A stretch of DNA of 64,000 nt from Bradyrhizobium sp. 170 (GCF_023101085.1 NZ_CP064703.1:4092001-4156000); one strand, 5' to 3'; numbered from the stretch's first letter, positions 9,693-19,501 are shown. The notes: generated by a model from the sequence alone, not told the origin. Translations and numbers: made by a program.

Positions 9693-10730
9693 ATGCCGCA
9701 AAAGGTTCGAATCGCGCTTGACGCCATGGGTGGCGATGTCGGCGCATCGGTCGTCATTCCCGGCGCCGCCATCTCTTTGAAACGGCATCCCGACTGCGAA
9801 TTTCTGCTCTCTGGCGACAGCAAGCAGATCGACGAGCAACTTGCCAAATATCCGGCGCTGAAAAAGGCCTCCCGCGTCGTGCACACCGACGTCACCGTCA
9901 GCATGCACGACAAGCCGAGCCAGGCCCTGCGCCGCGGCCGCAAGAACTCGTCGATGTGGCTTGCAATCGACGCGGTGAAAAAGGGCGAGGCCGATGTGGC
10001 GGTTTCCGCCGGCAATACCGGCGCGCTGATGGCGATGGCGCGCTTCCATCTGCACACCATGCCCGGCATCGACCGGCCGGCCATTGCCGGTGTATGGCCG
10101 ACGGCGCGCGGCGATTCCGTCGTACTCGATCTCGGCGCCAGTATCGGCGGCGATGCGCATCATCTGGTGTCGCTCGCGGTCATGGGCAGCGCGATGGCGA
10201 GCGTGCTGTTCGGCTTGAAGCGTCCGACCGTCGGCCTGCTCAATATCGGGGTCGAGGAGGTCAAGGGCGGCGAGGAGATTCGTAAAGCCTCGGAACAGCT
10301 CCGTGCGATGAACCTGCCCGAACTCGACTATATCGGCTTCGTCGAGGGCGACGGGATCGGTGCGGGCGCGGCTGACGTGATCGTGTCGGAAGGTTTCAGC
10401 GGCAACATCGCATTGAAGTCCGCGGAAGGCACCGCACGCCAGATGGCGGATTTTCTGCGCAATGCGATGGCGAGCAGCTGGCAATCCAAGATCGGCTATT
10501 TGTTCGCCCGCAGCGCCTTCAAGGCGCTGCGAGAAAAGCTCGACCCGAATAAATCCAATGGTGGTATGCTGCTTGGATTGAAAGGTTTGGTTGTTAAAAG
10601 CCACGGCGGAATCAACGCCGAAGGCTTTGCCTACGCAGTTGATGTTGGCTATGAGATGGTCCGCTGCGATCTCCTCACCAAGATCAGTGCGCTGGTACAG
10701 GCGCAGATCGCGCAGGAGGTTATCTCGTGA
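9693..10730 (+). CDS. plsX: Phosphate acyltransferase PlsX
   Basis: PlsX converts acyl-ACP to acyl-phosphate, the acyl donor for PlsY in phospholipid synthesis. The 345-residue product starts [19 protein letters not shown], the universal PlsX N-terminus, and carries [28 protein letters not shown] and [13 protein letters not shown]. The upstream in-frame extension from 9552 lacks similarity, so ATG 9693 is chosen. The stop overlaps the fabH GTG by four bases. Membrane-associated protein, first gene of the plsX-fabH-ihfA-merR group. Confidence 0.95.
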   Translation: MPQKVRIALDAMGGDVGASVVIPGAAISLKRHPDCEFLLSGDSKQIDEQLAKYPALKKASRVVHTDVTVSMHDKPSQALRRGRKNSSMWLAIDAVKKGEADVAVSAGNTGALMAMARFHLHTMPGIDRPAIAGVWPTARGDSVVLDLGASIGGDAHHLVSLAVMGSAMASVLFGLKRPTVGLLNIGVEEVKGGEEIRKASEQLRAMNLPELDYIGFVEGDGIGAGAADVIVSEGFSGNIALKSAEGTARQMADFLRNAMASSWQSKIGYLFARSAFKALREKLDPNKSNGGMLLGLKGLVVKSHGGINAEGFAYAVDVGYEMVRCDLLTKISALVQAQIAQEVIS

Positions 10731-11704
10731 CTGCGAAACGTTCGGTCGTGCTGGGCTGCGGCTCCTATCTGCCGCAGAAGGTGCTGACCAATGCGGAACT
10801 CGCCGCCCGTATCGATACTTCGGACGAGTGGATCGTGCAGCGCACCGGCATCCGGCAGCGCCATATCGCGGCCGAAGGCGAGTTCACTTCACATCTGGCG
10901 ATCAACGCGGCGCGCGCGGCGCTGGAACACGCCGGCATCGATGCCCAGGCGATTGATCTGATCGTGCTGGCGACCTCGACACCGGACCATACCTTTCCGG
11001 CCACCGCGGTCGCCGTGCAGAACGAACTCGGCATCCATCACGGCGCCGCCTTCGATTTGCAGGCGGTGTGCTCCGGCTTCGTGTTTGCGCTCGCTACCGC
11101 CGACAATTTCCTGCGCTCCGGCGCCTACAAGCGCGCGCTGGTAATCGGCGCCGAGACGTTCTCGCGCATTCTCGACTGGAACGACCGCGGCACCTGCGTG
11201 CTGTTCGGCGACGGCGCCGGCGCGATCGTGCTCGAGGCGCAGGATCAGCCGGGCAAACCAACCGATCGCGGCGTGCTGACGACGCATCTGCGCTCGGACG
11301 GCCGGCACAAGGCGAAACTCTACGTCGACGGTGGCCCGTCCACGACCCAGACCGTCGGCCATCTCCGGATGGAAGGCCGTGAAGTGTTCAAGCACGCGGT
11401 CGGCATGATCACCGACGTGATCGTCGATGCGTTCAATGCGACCGGGGCGACGGCTGAGACTATCGACTGGTTCATCCCGCATCAGGCCAATAAGCGAATC
11501 ATCGATGCTTCAGCGCACAAGCTTCATATTGCACCGCAGAAAGTGGTGCTGACCGTCGATCAGCACGGCAACACGTCGGCGGCGTCGATCCCGCTGGCGC
11601 TCGCGGTGGCCGTCAAGGACGGGCGCGTGAAGAAAGGCGATCTGGTGCTGTTCGAGGCCATGGGCGGCGGCTTCACCTGGGGGTCCGCGCTCGTGCGCTG
11701 GTAG
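10727..11704 (+). CDS. fabH: 3-oxoacyl-ACP synthase III (KAS III)
   Basis: FabH starts fatty acid synthesis by condensing acetyl-CoA with malonyl-ACP. The 325-residue protein shows the Cys-His-Asn triad: Cys in LQAVCSGF, His in [10 protein letters not shown], and Asn in [12 protein letters not shown]. The [14 protein letters not shown] motif near residue 25-38 is typical. Translation begins at GTG 10727 in a GTGA overlap with plsX, so the two are coupled. Confidence 0.96.
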   Translation: MTAKRSVVLGCGSYLPQKVLTNAELAARIDTSDEWIVQRTGIRQRHIAAEGEFTSHLAINAARAALEHAGIDAQAIDLIVLATSTPDHTFPATAVAVQNELGIHHGAAFDLQAVCSGFVFALATADNFLRSGAYKRALVIGAETFSRILDWNDRGTCVLFGDGAGAIVLEAQDQPGKPTDRGVLTTHLRSDGRHKAKLYVDGGPSTTQTVGHLRMEGREVFKHAVGMITDVIVDAFNATGATAETIDWFIPHQANKRIIDASAHKLHIAPQKVVLTVDQHGNTSAASIPLALAVAVKDGRVKKGDLVLFEAMGGGFTWGSALVRW

Positions 11705-11835
11705 GCGCGGCGCCGAACAATCGATTAAATTATGGCCTTGTTCCATGCTTCTGCATGATGCTCACTGTTGACCATTGCGAGCTAACCTCCTAATTTCAGA
11801 GAATAAATTGTTCGCCGAGAGTGCGGGGCAAGGCG

Positions 11836-12165
11836 ATGACCGGGAACGGAAAAACAGTCACACGCGTCGATTTGTGCGAGGCGGTCTACCAGAAGGTGGG
11901 CTTGTCGCGAACGGAATCCTCTGCGTTTGTCGAGCTCGTTTTGAAAGAGATTACCGACTGCCTGGAAAAGGGCGAGACGGTGAAGCTGTCGTCGTTCGGC
12001 TCCTTCATGGTGCGCAAGAAGGGTCAGCGGATCGGACGTAACCCGAAGACAGGTACCGAAGTGCCGATCTCGCCGCGTCGCGTGATGGTGTTCAAGCCGT
12101 CGGCTATTCTGAAGCAGCGGATCAACGGCCACGCGGTCGGCAACGGCGAAGGCAAGACGGATTAA
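11836..12165 (+). CDS. ihfA: Integration host factor subunit alpha
   Basis: IhfA pairs with IhfB to bend DNA in recombination, replication and transcription. The 109-residue product has the HU/IHF fold: [33 protein letters not shown] and the DNA-intercalating arm [17 protein letters not shown] take ATG 11836 ([10 protein letters not shown]), with GGGGCAAGG upstream, rather than an earlier in-frame ATG at 11821. It sits between fabH and a MerR gene, a standard alphaproteobacterial arrangement. Confidence 0.94.
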   Translation: MTGNGKTVTRVDLCEAVYQKVGLSRTESSAFVELVLKEITDCLEKGETVKLSSFGSFMVRKKGQRIGRNPKTGTEVPISPRRVMVFKPSAILKQRINGHAVGNGEGKTD

Positions 12166-12243
12166 CGAGACCGAGTAACACGGCCGCGTAGCAAGGCGAG
12201 TACTGCGTCTTCACCAACGAGATGAGTTGAGAGGAGCTGGCAT

Positions 12244-12798
12244 TTGGACAAAGCGCCGGATGCGTTCCGCACCATCAGCGAAGTCGCTGAAGAACTCGAT
12301 ATTCCCCAGCACGTGCTGCGGTTCTGGGAGACGCGATTCGCCCAGATCAAGCCGATGAAGCGAAGCGGTGGGCGGCGTTACTACCGCCCCGACGACGTCG
12401 ACCTGCTCAAGGGTATTCGCCGGCTGTTGTATGGCGAGGGCTACACCATCCGCGGCGTGCAGCGGATCCTCAAAGAGCACGGCATCAAATCCGTGCAAGG
12501 CCTTGCCGACCAGACTTCCGCCGTCACCTTCGGCGCGGTCGAGGAGGCGATCGGTCTCAGCCTGCAGGAGCCTGAGGAGGGCGAGACGCCGACCGTCGAT
12601 GCCGACGACGAGGATTACGAGACCGAAGAGAAAGAAATCGACTACCGCTTTGCCGATACCGACGACGACGGCATCTTGCTGCCGTTCGCCAAGGCCAAGC
12701 CTGGCCCCTCGGACGCAGACCGCGAGCGCCTCGAGCGGGTGCTGCAGGATCTGGTCGCCTGCCGCCAATTGCTGGACAATGCGCTGAAGGACGGTTGA
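12244..12798 (+). CDS. MerR-family transcriptional regulator
   Basis: The 184-residue protein has an N-terminal MerR winged helix ([20 protein letters not shown], then [10 protein letters not shown] and [14 protein letters not shown]) and a long acidic C-terminal region with no recognisable ligand domain. The start is TTG 12244, preceded by GAGAGGAGC. It follows ihfA in the same direction with a 78-base gap. This gene is conserved behind ihfA in related genomes, but its regulatory target is not evident. Confidence 0.9.
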   Translation: MDKAPDAFRTISEVAEELDIPQHVLRFWETRFAQIKPMKRSGGRRYYRPDDVDLLKGIRRLLYGEGYTIRGVQRILKEHGIKSVQGLADQTSAVTFGAVEEAIGLSLQEPEEGETPTVDADDEDYETEEKEIDYRFADTDDDGILLPFAKAKPGPSDADRERLERVLQDLVACRQLLDNALKDG

Positions 12799-12817
12799 GC
12801 GGGTGGGGCTGTAAAAT

Positions 12818-12895
12818 TGGTCGGAGCGAGAGGATTTGAACCTCCGACCCCTAGTCTCCCAGACTAGTGCGCTAACCGGGCTGCGCCACGCTCCG
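12818..12895 (-). tRNA. tRNA-Pro (anticodon GGG)
   Basis: Read on the minus strand, a full cloverleaf can be drawn: acceptor arms CGGAGCG and CGCTCCG, an anticodon stem CTAGT/ACTAG around CTGGGAG with anticodon GGG, and the T-arm motif GGTTCAAATCC. The CCA end is encoded (12818-12820 on the plus strand). Confidence 0.95.
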
Positions 12896-12985
12896 ATGCC
12901 GTTCCATTAGCCGCGATCAGCGTCCGGCGCAAGGCGCGCGAACGGCCTCATTTGAGGCGGCAGCTGGCCAGTTCCTTACCCCGCC

Positions 12986-13114
12986 CTAGATGCCGAGAAG
13001 CCAGACGGCAACAATGGCGCCGAGCACAACTACTCCGCTGACGGTCCAGCCCGTGACATAAGCCGCACCATCCGATTCCGGTCGATCGACCATGGTATCG
13101 TGCCAATGGGTCAC
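12986..13114 (-). CDS. Small single-span membrane protein (42 residues)
   Basis: A short frame starts at GTG 13114 with a good ribosome site GGAGAGGAGA five bases upstream. The product has a polar N-terminal half (MTHWHDTMVDRPES) and one C-terminal transmembrane helix (GWTVSGVVVLGAIVAVWLLG). I do not recognise a family; such small membrane proteins are common in Bradyrhizobium genomes. The strong ribosome site and the clear amphipathic layout support a real gene. Confidence 0.65.
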   Translation of the reverse strand: MTHWHDTMVDRPESDGAAYVTGWTVSGVVVLGAIVAVWLLGI

Positions 13115-13331
13115 GGCGGTCTCCTCTCCCGTTGATACTGCCTCCAGTCAGTAGGTCGCTGGCGGAGGCCGAAGGTTCAGCATGTGCGGAAGGCGCAATA
13201 CTCCCCTGCAGCGCGGTTGCCCGCACAAGCTGGATAACAGCGCCGCCCTTCAATAGGCTCGCCTCCAACCGGTCGAAAAGCTGCCGGGAAAGCAGGTGCA
13301 ACCCGCACACAACTGATGGAAACGCGAGGGA

Positions 13332-14243
13332 ATGCCCATGCAAGCACGTCCCACCGGCGTGATACCGCCGATGACCACGCCGTTCCGGAAAGACGGCGAG
13401 ATCGATTTCAAACAGCTTGCTCCCCAGGTCGACTGGCTGATCGGCGCCGGCAGCCATGGCATGGCGGCCGGCGGTTCGACCGGCGAGGGGCATACGCTCG
13501 ACCATGAGGAGTATCGTGACCTGGTGGCGGCGACAGTGGAAGCGGCGAAAGGGCGCGCGCCCGTGATTGCCGGCATCATCGTCGATTCCACCCGCGATGC
13601 GATCCGGCGCGGCAAGCTCGTGCGCGACATGAATGTCGCCGCACTTCAGGTGACGCCGGTGCATTATCTGTTCAAGCCGGACGAGCAGGCGATGGTCGAT
13701 CACTTCCGCCGCATGGCCGATGAAACCGCCATGCCCATCATCATCTACAACGTGGTGCCGTGGTCTTATCTCTCGCCGGCGCTGCTGACGCGGATCATGA
13801 ACGAGGTGCCGCTGGTCATCGGCGTCAAGCAGAGTGCGGGCGATTTGAAACTGTTTGCCGATCTCATGATGATGGCGCCGGACAAACTGATCTACAGCGC
13901 CGTCGACGCGCTGATGTATCCGTCCTACGTGCTCGGCGCGCACGGATCGATCGCGGCGATCCTGAGCGCCGCGCCACACGCTTCCGTCGAACTCTGGAAC
14001 GTGGTCAAGGCGGGCAATCACGTTCGCGCGCTGGAGCTGCACAAGAAGCTGCTGACGCTGTGGAACGCGATCGTCTCGGACAATCTGCCGGCGTGCACGC
14101 GCTACGCGCAGTCGCTGCAGGGATTGCCGCCAACCTTCTCACGCGCGCCGATGCCGGAAGCATCGCCCGCGCAACAGGCCGCCATCAGGAAGGCACTGGA
14201 GGGATTGGCTGCGCTGGGCGGCTCTCGTGAAGCGGCGGAGTAA
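13332..14243 (+). CDS. Dihydrodipicolinate synthase / N-acetylneuraminate lyase family protein
   Basis: The 303-residue TIM-barrel protein belongs to the class I aldolase family that uses a Schiff-base lysine. The lysine is in VIGVKQSAGD, the catalytic Tyr in IIIYNVVPW, and the pyruvate-binding motif appears as AAGGSTGEG (GSTGE replaces GTTGE). The variant motif and stand-alone position suggest a catabolic lyase or dehydratase rather than the lysine-pathway DapA. A second start ATG lies two codons downstream (13338). Confidence 0.85.
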   Translation: MPMQARPTGVIPPMTTPFRKDGEIDFKQLAPQVDWLIGAGSHGMAAGGSTGEGHTLDHEEYRDLVAATVEAAKGRAPVIAGIIVDSTRDAIRRGKLVRDMNVAALQVTPVHYLFKPDEQAMVDHFRRMADETAMPIIIYNVVPWSYLSPALLTRIMNEVPLVIGVKQSAGDLKLFADLMMMAPDKLIYSAVDALMYPSYVLGAHGSIAAILSAAPHASVELWNVVKAGNHVRALELHKKLLTLWNAIVSDNLPACTRYAQSLQGLPPTFSRAPMPEASPAQQAAIRKALEGLAALGGSREAAE

Positions 14244-14395
14244 TTCCGCCGCACGAAAACGTCAGCGAGACAATCGAACCACCCGTCTCACGGGCGGCTT
14301 TACCGGCGGTCGCGAGCTGTTACTGTCCTGTTCGCACGGGCTCCATTGCCATGAGAGCCCCAACTCAAAAACTGAAAACCGAGGTAGCGATCTCA

Positions 14396-15364
14396 ATGAA
14401 GGACTTTGCCGGAAAGTTTGCCGTGATCACCGGGGGCGGCACGGGCATGGGCCGCGAACTCGCGCGTCAGCTCGTGGCTGAAGGCTGCAATGTCGCGATG
14501 TGCGACGTTTCCCTGGAGGCGATGGCCGAGACCAAGCGGCTGTGCGAGGCGGAAAAGCTGCCGCAGGGCCTTCGCGTCACCACGCATGTCGCCGACGTTT
14601 CGATCGAGGCTCATCTCCAGCGTTTTCGCGACGAGCTGATCGAGCAGCAGGCAACCGACAAGATCCATCTCTTGTTCAACAACGCCGGCATTGGCGGCGG
14701 CGGCAGCCTGTTCACCAACACGCGCGAGCAGTGGGAGCGCACCTTCAACATCTGCTGGGGCGGCGTCTATCTCGGCGTCCGCACCTTCCTGCCGCTGATG
14801 ATGAAGGCGGACGAGGCCCACATCGTCAACACATCGAGCGTCAACGGCTTCTGGGCGTCGGTCGGCATGGGCGCCTCGCACACCGCCTACAGCGCCGCCA
14901 AGTTCGCGGTGAAAGGGTTTACCGAAGCGTTGATGACGGACCTGCGGCTCAACGCGCCGCACATCAAATGCTCTGTCGTGATGCCCGGGCATATCGGCAC
15001 CTCGATCGTTTCCAACTCGCGCAAGATCCAGAGCGGATCAGAATCCGAAGAACTGAACCCGAATGAAATCCTGGCGACGCGGCAGCGCCTGAAGGGCATG
15101 GGCATCGATACCGCGCCAATGTCGGACGACGACATCCAGAAGATCGCGCTCGACCGCGCGCGCACTTTCCGCGAGGAGGCGCCGACCACGGCGGCGGCCG
15201 CGGCCAAAATCATCCTCGACGGCGTCAAGGCCGAGCGCTGGCGCATTCTCGTCGGCGACGACGCCCACAAGCTCGACGAGCGGGTGCGGCAGGCCCCGGA
15301 AAAGGCCTACACGCCGGAGTTCTACAAGAGCTTTACGGAAGAGGTCGGCTGGCGGCTTGGCTAG
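14396..15364 (+). CDS. Short-chain dehydrogenase/reductase
   Basis: The 322-residue NAD(P)-dependent oxidoreductase has the Rossmann motif TGGGTGMGREL, NNAGIGGGG, the catalytic Ser in VNTSSVNGF and the YSAAKFAVKGF Tyr-Lys pair. ATG 14396 (MKDFAGKFAVITGG) is preceded by GAGGTAG and fits the family start; an upstream ATG at 14351 would add 15 residues without similarity. The C-terminal extension is longer than in classical SDRs (about 250 residues). The substrate is unknown. Confidence 0.88.
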   Translation: MKDFAGKFAVITGGGTGMGRELARQLVAEGCNVAMCDVSLEAMAETKRLCEAEKLPQGLRVTTHVADVSIEAHLQRFRDELIEQQATDKIHLLFNNAGIGGGGSLFTNTREQWERTFNICWGGVYLGVRTFLPLMMKADEAHIVNTSSVNGFWASVGMGASHTAYSAAKFAVKGFTEALMTDLRLNAPHIKCSVVMPGHIGTSIVSNSRKIQSGSESEELNPNEILATRQRLKGMGIDTAPMSDDDIQKIALDRARTFREEAPTTAAAAAKIILDGVKAERWRILVGDDAHKLDERVRQAPEKAYTPEFYKSFTEEVGWRLG

Positions 15365-15424
15365 GGCCTGTCGGTTCTGATGGAACCAGAACCGACAGCT
15401 TCTCCTTGTGTTGGCGCGTTTTCT

Positions 15425-15913
15425 TCACGCGAACCGATTGCCTGATCCCCTCACGACGCGCTGGCGCGAGCCCGGACGATAGGCAAGGCGGTGGTGGCCC
15501 GAGCAATAGGGCATGCCTTCCACCGGCGTATTGCCGCAAAAGCAGAAATCCTCGGCGCCGGGCGTGCTGATCGGCCAGCGGCACCGTTGGTCGCTGAGTT
15601 CGAACAGCGAGCAGCGGTGCGCGCTTGCGATCGGCTCCTCCTGGAGCGGCTGCGCGTTTTCGTAGACGGCCTGCAGGATCTGATACTGCAGTCTGGGGAT
15701 GGATTTCCTGGAGCGCTCCCTGGCGGTCTTTTCCGGGCGCGGTTTGGCCCTTGCGGGTCCGCGCGTCAATTCCAGGCGAGCGAGCTTGCCGATGACGGCG
15801 TTGCGGCTGACGCCGATGCTGGCTGCGATCTCGCGGCAGGTGAGGCCGGCTTCAAAATGACTCTTCAGCAATTCGACGCGGTCGGTGGTCCAGGTCGGTA
15901 GATGCGTAAGCAT
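15425..15913 (-). CDS. gcrA: GcrA-family cell-cycle regulator
   Basis: GcrA is an alphaproteobacterial cofactor of sigma70 that binds methylated GANTC promoters and drives cell-cycle genes. The 162-residue protein has the N-terminal helix-turn-helix (WTTDRVELLKSHFEAG and EIAASIGVSRNAVIGKLARL), a basic linker, and the C-terminal Cys-rich part RCRWPI, FCFCGN and YCSGHHRLAYRP. The start ATG 15913 is chosen over GTG 15928. Some species carry several GcrA paralogues, so whether this is the cell-cycle master copy is open. Confidence 0.85.
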   Translation of the reverse strand: MLTHLPTWTTDRVELLKSHFEAGLTCREIAASIGVSRNAVIGKLARLELTRGPARAKPRPEKTARERSRKSIPRLQYQILQAVYENAQPLQEEPIASAHRCSLFELSDQRCRWPISTPGAEDFCFCGNTPVEGMPYCSGHHRLAYRPGSRQRVVRGSGNRFA

Positions 15914-15963
15914 GTTTCTCGGTTCCACATTCTGTGTGAACCGCCGCGTTCCGAAAATTCCCG

Positions 15964-16164
15964 TCAGGACGCCTTTCCGTTGTCGCGGATCGCAAGCAGC
16001 CCGTCCTTGATGGCGAGCCGAATGCCTTCCTCGATCAAAGTCCTTGCGACGCCGGGAACGCTGGTGCCGTGGGTGCCCTGTCTCACCAGTCTTTCGAGAT
16101 AGTTGATGGTCGAGAGCGCCAACGTAACGGGAACGCGGTCGGTTTCGGCTTTTTCTGTAGCCAT
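15964..16164 (-). CDS. Small putative ribbon-helix-helix-like protein
   Basis: The 66-residue product (MATEKAETDRVPVTLALS...) has a short beta-like start, then helices NYLERLVRQG and VARTLIEEGIRLAIKDG, which resembles CopG/Arc-type small DNA-binding proteins. No firm family can be named. It lies upstream of gcrA on the same strand with a 50-base gap, so the two may be cotranscribed. Confidence 0.65.
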   Translation of the reverse strand: MATEKAETDRVPVTLALSTINYLERLVRQGTHGTSVPGVARTLIEEGIRLAIKDGLLAIRDNGKAS

Positions 16165-16452
16165 GGGGAACGCTAACTTTTAAACGATGTACTGAAAAGT
16201 TACTATTTCGACTCTATTTAGTTTTGCACACATGAGTCAAACGACTTGTGGATAGCTTCCTATCCGCTTGAAAAAGCGGTTAAAAATCCGGGGTCGGGTC
16301 TGTGGACTGGCTGCGCGCCGGTTGAACGGAGCTCCCGCCGGGGCTCGGCAGCGCTCGCGGGCGCGGCGAAACGATCCAGCCGTGCGTCAATTTCTTGATT
16401 GCCTCGCGCTACAGGGAATGCCGATGATGTCCCGGGGACGGCGGCAAGGGCA

Positions 16453-16800
16453 ATGACGGTAACGAACGGTCTCTACACCATCCAGATCGAGATGAAGGAC
16501 GGCGGGCATGGCCGCGCCAACGGCGTGATCGTGCTGCACGATGGCAAGATCGCCGGCGGTGACTCATATTTCTATTACACGGGCTCCTATCGCGGCGATC
16601 GCGGCAAATGGCGCGGCGAATTGATCACCAACGAGCACACCAAGTCAGTCGGTAGCCGGCCGCTGTTCGGCGGGCGCGAAGTCACCTGCGGCTTTACCGG
16701 CGCCTATTCCACCGACGCGGCGGAAGTGAATGGAACAGCACTGGTCGGAAAGACCAGCGTGGTCTTTCACGCCAGGCTGCAGCTGCGTTCGGAGTTTTGA
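16453..16800 (+). CDS. GrlR-like regulatory protein
   Basis: The 115-residue product resembles GrlR, a small beta-barrel protein first known as a negative regulator of the LEE type III secretion system. The recognisable parts are GLYTIQIEMKDGGHGRANGV, IVLHDGKIAGGDSYFYYTGS and the C-terminal FTGAYSTDAAEVNGTA segment. ATG 16453 begins MTVTNGLYTI; the in-frame region before it is probably non-coding. No type III secretion gene is nearby, so its partner here is unknown. Confidence 0.7.
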   Translation: MTVTNGLYTIQIEMKDGGHGRANGVIVLHDGKIAGGDSYFYYTGSYRGDRGKWRGELITNEHTKSVGSRPLFGGREVTCGFTGAYSTDAAEVNGTALVGKTSVVFHARLQLRSEF

Positions 16801-16808
16801 AGACGGCG

Positions 16809-17750
16809 TCAGCCGTGCACGACCGCCTTCGCGATCATGCAGTGAATGCCCTTGGAGCCGTTGACGGTTTGCGTCACGCGCAGATCGGCGGCGAGGCTGC
16901 AGAGTGTGTAAGCGTCCTCACGCGACAAATTGCGCTTTTCGCCCAGCAGCACGATCATGTCGCGCAACGCGCGCACCACGCATTGGTCGAGATCGGGGTC
17001 CATCGCCATCGTCATGTAATGATCAGGGGTTTCCGCACGGGGATAATCAAGCTGCAGATCCTTGCGCAAGGTCAGGCGGAAGCGCCCCTGCAGCGCGGTC
17101 TCGATTGCGGTGACGCAGACCTCGCCGTCGCCCTGCACGCCGTGGCCGTCGCCGCAGGAGAACAGCGCGCCCGGCACGAATACCGGCAGATATAGTTTGG
17201 CGCCGGCGCCCAGTTCCTTGTTGTCGAGGTTGCCGCCCATCGCGCGGGGGATCAGCGAGGTGATGCGGCCCCAAGCGGGCGGTGGCGCCACGCCCATCAC
17301 GCCGAAGAATGGCTTGAGCGGCAGATCGAGGCCCCATGGCATCCGGCCCACCATGCGTTCGCGATCGAGCGGAATGGTCAGGATCCGCGTCTCGTGAAAA
17401 TCGTCGGGCAGGGTGCCCGATAGCGGCTTGATCAGATTGTAGCCCCAGTCCTGCCGCAGCTGGACGTCGAGAATATCGACCTCCAGCACGTCGCCGGGTT
17501 CAGCGCCGGCCACCGCAACCGGGCCGGTGAGAATATGGCCCGGCACCATGCGCTCGCTCCGCGCGTGAATGTTGGCAAGTTCGGGAGGGACGTGAAACCT
17601 GCTTGGGTCAGGCACCACATCCGGGCCACCGCTCACGGTGTCGATGGTGACCTCATCGCCGCTGGCGATGGTCAGGACGGGCTTCAATTTCGCTTCGAAG
17701 AAGCCCCAGTGGCAGGTTTCGGGGCTGGAATGCAGGTGATGATGGGGCAT
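16809..17750 (-). CDS. Acetamidase/formamidase family protein
   Basis: The 313-residue cytoplasmic amidohydrolase belongs to the FmdA/AmdA family, which releases ammonia from formamide or small amides. Typical are HHHLHSSPETCHWGFF at the N-terminus, VPGHILTGPV, the PEDVLEV-like PGDVLEVDILD, and FSCGDGHGVQGDGEVC, the most conserved stretch. ATG 17750 is more likely than TTG 17774. It is convergent with the GrlR-like gene (8-base gap) and divergent from the YdcF gene. No amide transporter is adjacent. Confidence 0.88.
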   Translation of the reverse strand: MPHHHLHSSPETCHWGFFEAKLKPVLTIASGDEVTIDTVSGGPDVVPDPSRFHVPPELANIHARSERMVPGHILTGPVAVAGAEPGDVLEVDILDVQLRQDWGYNLIKPLSGTLPDDFHETRILTIPLDRERMVGRMPWGLDLPLKPFFGVMGVAPPPAWGRITSLIPRAMGGNLDNKELGAGAKLYLPVFVPGALFSCGDGHGVQGDGEVCVTAIETALQGRFRLTLRKDLQLDYPRAETPDHYMTMAMDPDLDQCVVRALRDMIVLLGEKRNLSREDAYTLCSLAADLRVTQTVNGSKGIHCMIAKAVVHG

Positions 17751-17817
17751 GAGGAGGGCTTTTGGTTGCTGCAATGGCGTCGTATGACGCTGTACCAGAC
17801 ATTGTCAGAGGCTTCCC

Positions 17818-18621
17818 TTGTTTTTTGTCCTGTCCAAAACGCTGGGCTATTTGCTGTTGCCGACGAATTTCCTGATCGCTGTCGGCTTCGTCGGCGCCGC
17901 TCTGATGGTGACGCGCTTTGCATCGCTCGGCCGCAAGCTCGTGATAGCGGCCGTGCTGCTTCTTGTGATCTGCGGGCTGTCGCCACTCGGAAAAGCTTTG
18001 CTCTATCCCCTGGAGCAGCGCTTTCCGTCATGGGATGCCGCGCGCGGCGCGCCTGATGGCATCATCGTGCTGGGGGCATCGATCGAAGCCGATCTCTCCG
18101 TGGCGCATGGAACGCCGGTGGTTCGAGGCGCGCCGGACCGGATCATTGCTGCCGCCGCGCTGGCGAGGCGATATCCCAACGCGCGCGTGGTTTTTTCCGG
18201 CGGTAGCGCGAACCTCGTCTCGAACGATGCCAGGGAAGCCGATTTCGCGGGCGCTATCTTCGAAAGCCTCGGCGTCGACAAATCACGGCTGATCATGGAA
18301 CGGGCATCGCGCAACACCCAGGAGAACGCCGAATTCTCCAAGGCGCTGGCCAAGCCGAAAGAGGGTGAACGATGGGTGCTGGTGACCTCGGCCTTTCATA
18401 TGCCGCGATCGGTCGGCTTGTTCCGAAAAGCGGGATTTGCGGTGGAGCCCTATCCCGTCGATTGGCGGGTCGGCGGACGTGATGACTTGATGGCGCTTTC
18501 AAACGTGGCCGTCGAAGGGCTTGGACGGACCGACCTTGCGGTGCGCGAATGGATGGGCCTCATCGCATATCGGCTCACCGGCAAGATCGACGAGTTGGTG
18601 CCGGGCCCGGCGCCGAAGTAA
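17818..18621 (+). CDS. YdcF/ElyC-family membrane protein (DUF218)
   Basis: The 267-residue protein has two N-terminal membrane segments and a periplasmic DUF218 domain: GIIVLGASIE, VVFSGGSANLV, ENAEFSKALAK and WVLVTSAFHMPRSVGLFRKAGF. Relatives include ElyC and SanA, linked to envelope integrity and lipid carrier homeostasis. The start is TTG 17818, giving FFVLSKTLGYLLLP, which matches the family N-terminus. Exact activity is unknown. Confidence 0.85.
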   Translation: MFFVLSKTLGYLLLPTNFLIAVGFVGAALMVTRFASLGRKLVIAAVLLLVICGLSPLGKALLYPLEQRFPSWDAARGAPDGIIVLGASIEADLSVAHGTPVVRGAPDRIIAAAALARRYPNARVVFSGGSANLVSNDAREADFAGAIFESLGVDKSRLIMERASRNTQENAEFSKALAKPKEGERWVLVTSAFHMPRSVGLFRKAGFAVEPYPVDWRVGGRDDLMALSNVAVEGLGRTDLAVREWMGLIAYRLTGKIDELVPGPAPK

Positions 18622-18696
18622 GAGGTCGCAACCCCCATCCAGCCGGGCTACAATCAGGCAAGGCGCTGTTCAGCGCGCCGATTGGGAGTTGACGCC

Positions 18697-19479
18697 ATGC
18701 AACAGCAGACGCCGGAAGCGTTCGATTTGGCCGGCATGGTAGCCGATCTGAACAGTCTGCTTCGCCTGAAGACGACCGTGATCGGCATCAAGATGTTTGC
18801 CAACGTCGAGGAGATGACCGCGATCCCGAAAATCCGCCGTCCCTCGGCGGTGCATACCACCGACCAGATCGTCAGCATGGCCTCGCGGCTCGGCTGGACC
18901 GTCGGTATCACCGGTGACGACCTCGTCGGCGCGCAGTGCCGGGCCGTGATCGGGCTGGCGCCGCAGGACGAAAGGTTTCTCGCCGGCGAAAACTATGTCG
19001 GCGTCTGGCACGGCACGGCCGAGGACGCGCGCAAGCGCCAGGAGGCACTCGACGTCGTGCCTCATGGTCAGTTTCAGGCGATGGCGGTGAGCCCGCTCAC
19101 CAGCGGCCGGCTCAATCCGCCGGATATTTGTCTGGTCTACGCCACGCCCGGACAGATGATTATTCTCATCAACGGCCTGCAATATACCGGCTACAAGAAA
19201 TTCGAATGGGGCGTTGTCGGCGAGACCGCGTGCGCGGATTCCTGGGGCAGGGCGCTCAAGACCGGCGAGCCGTCGCTCTCGCTGCCATGCTTTGCCGAGC
19301 GGCGCTACGGCGGTGTGCCCGACGAAGAAATGCTGATGGCGCTCAAGCCTGAGCATCTTGCCAAGGCCATTGTCGGCATGAAGCAACTGGCGAAGAATGG
19401 CCTGCGCTATCCGATCGCGCCCTATGGTATCCAGGCCGACGTGCGCGCCGGCATGGGCGTTTCCTACGCGAAGAAATAG
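18697..19479 (+). CDS. DUF169 family protein
   Basis: The 260-residue product matches the DUF169 family of uncharacterised proteins. Seen are VIGIKMFANVEEM, the Cys-containing GAQCRAVIGL, and VVGETACADSWGRAL with LPCFAERRYGG, conserved Cys positions that could bind a metal or cluster (inference). The start ATG 18697 follows GGGAGTTGACGCC. The palindromic repeat follows the stop, so no linked downstream gene is certain. Confidence 0.8.
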   Translation: MQQQTPEAFDLAGMVADLNSLLRLKTTVIGIKMFANVEEMTAIPKIRRPSAVHTTDQIVSMASRLGWTVGITGDDLVGAQCRAVIGLAPQDERFLAGENYVGVWHGTAEDARKRQEALDVVPHGQFQAMAVSPLTSGRLNPPDICLVYATPGQMIILINGLQYTGYKKFEWGVVGETACADSWGRALKTGEPSLSLPCFAERRYGGVPDEEMLMALKPEHLAKAIVGMKQLAKNGLRYPIAPYGIQADVRAGMGVSYAKK

Positions 19480-19501
19480 GCTTGCGAAATGCAGCCGAAG
19501 C

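Noticed and set aside
9426..10604. 392-codon frame antisense to plsX
   Set aside because: plsX has all family motifs; the antisense frame has none and crosses the likely plsX control region.
16268..16456. 62-codon frame before the GrlR-like gene
   Set aside because: Arg-rich, no ribosome site, no motif, and it overlaps the real start region.
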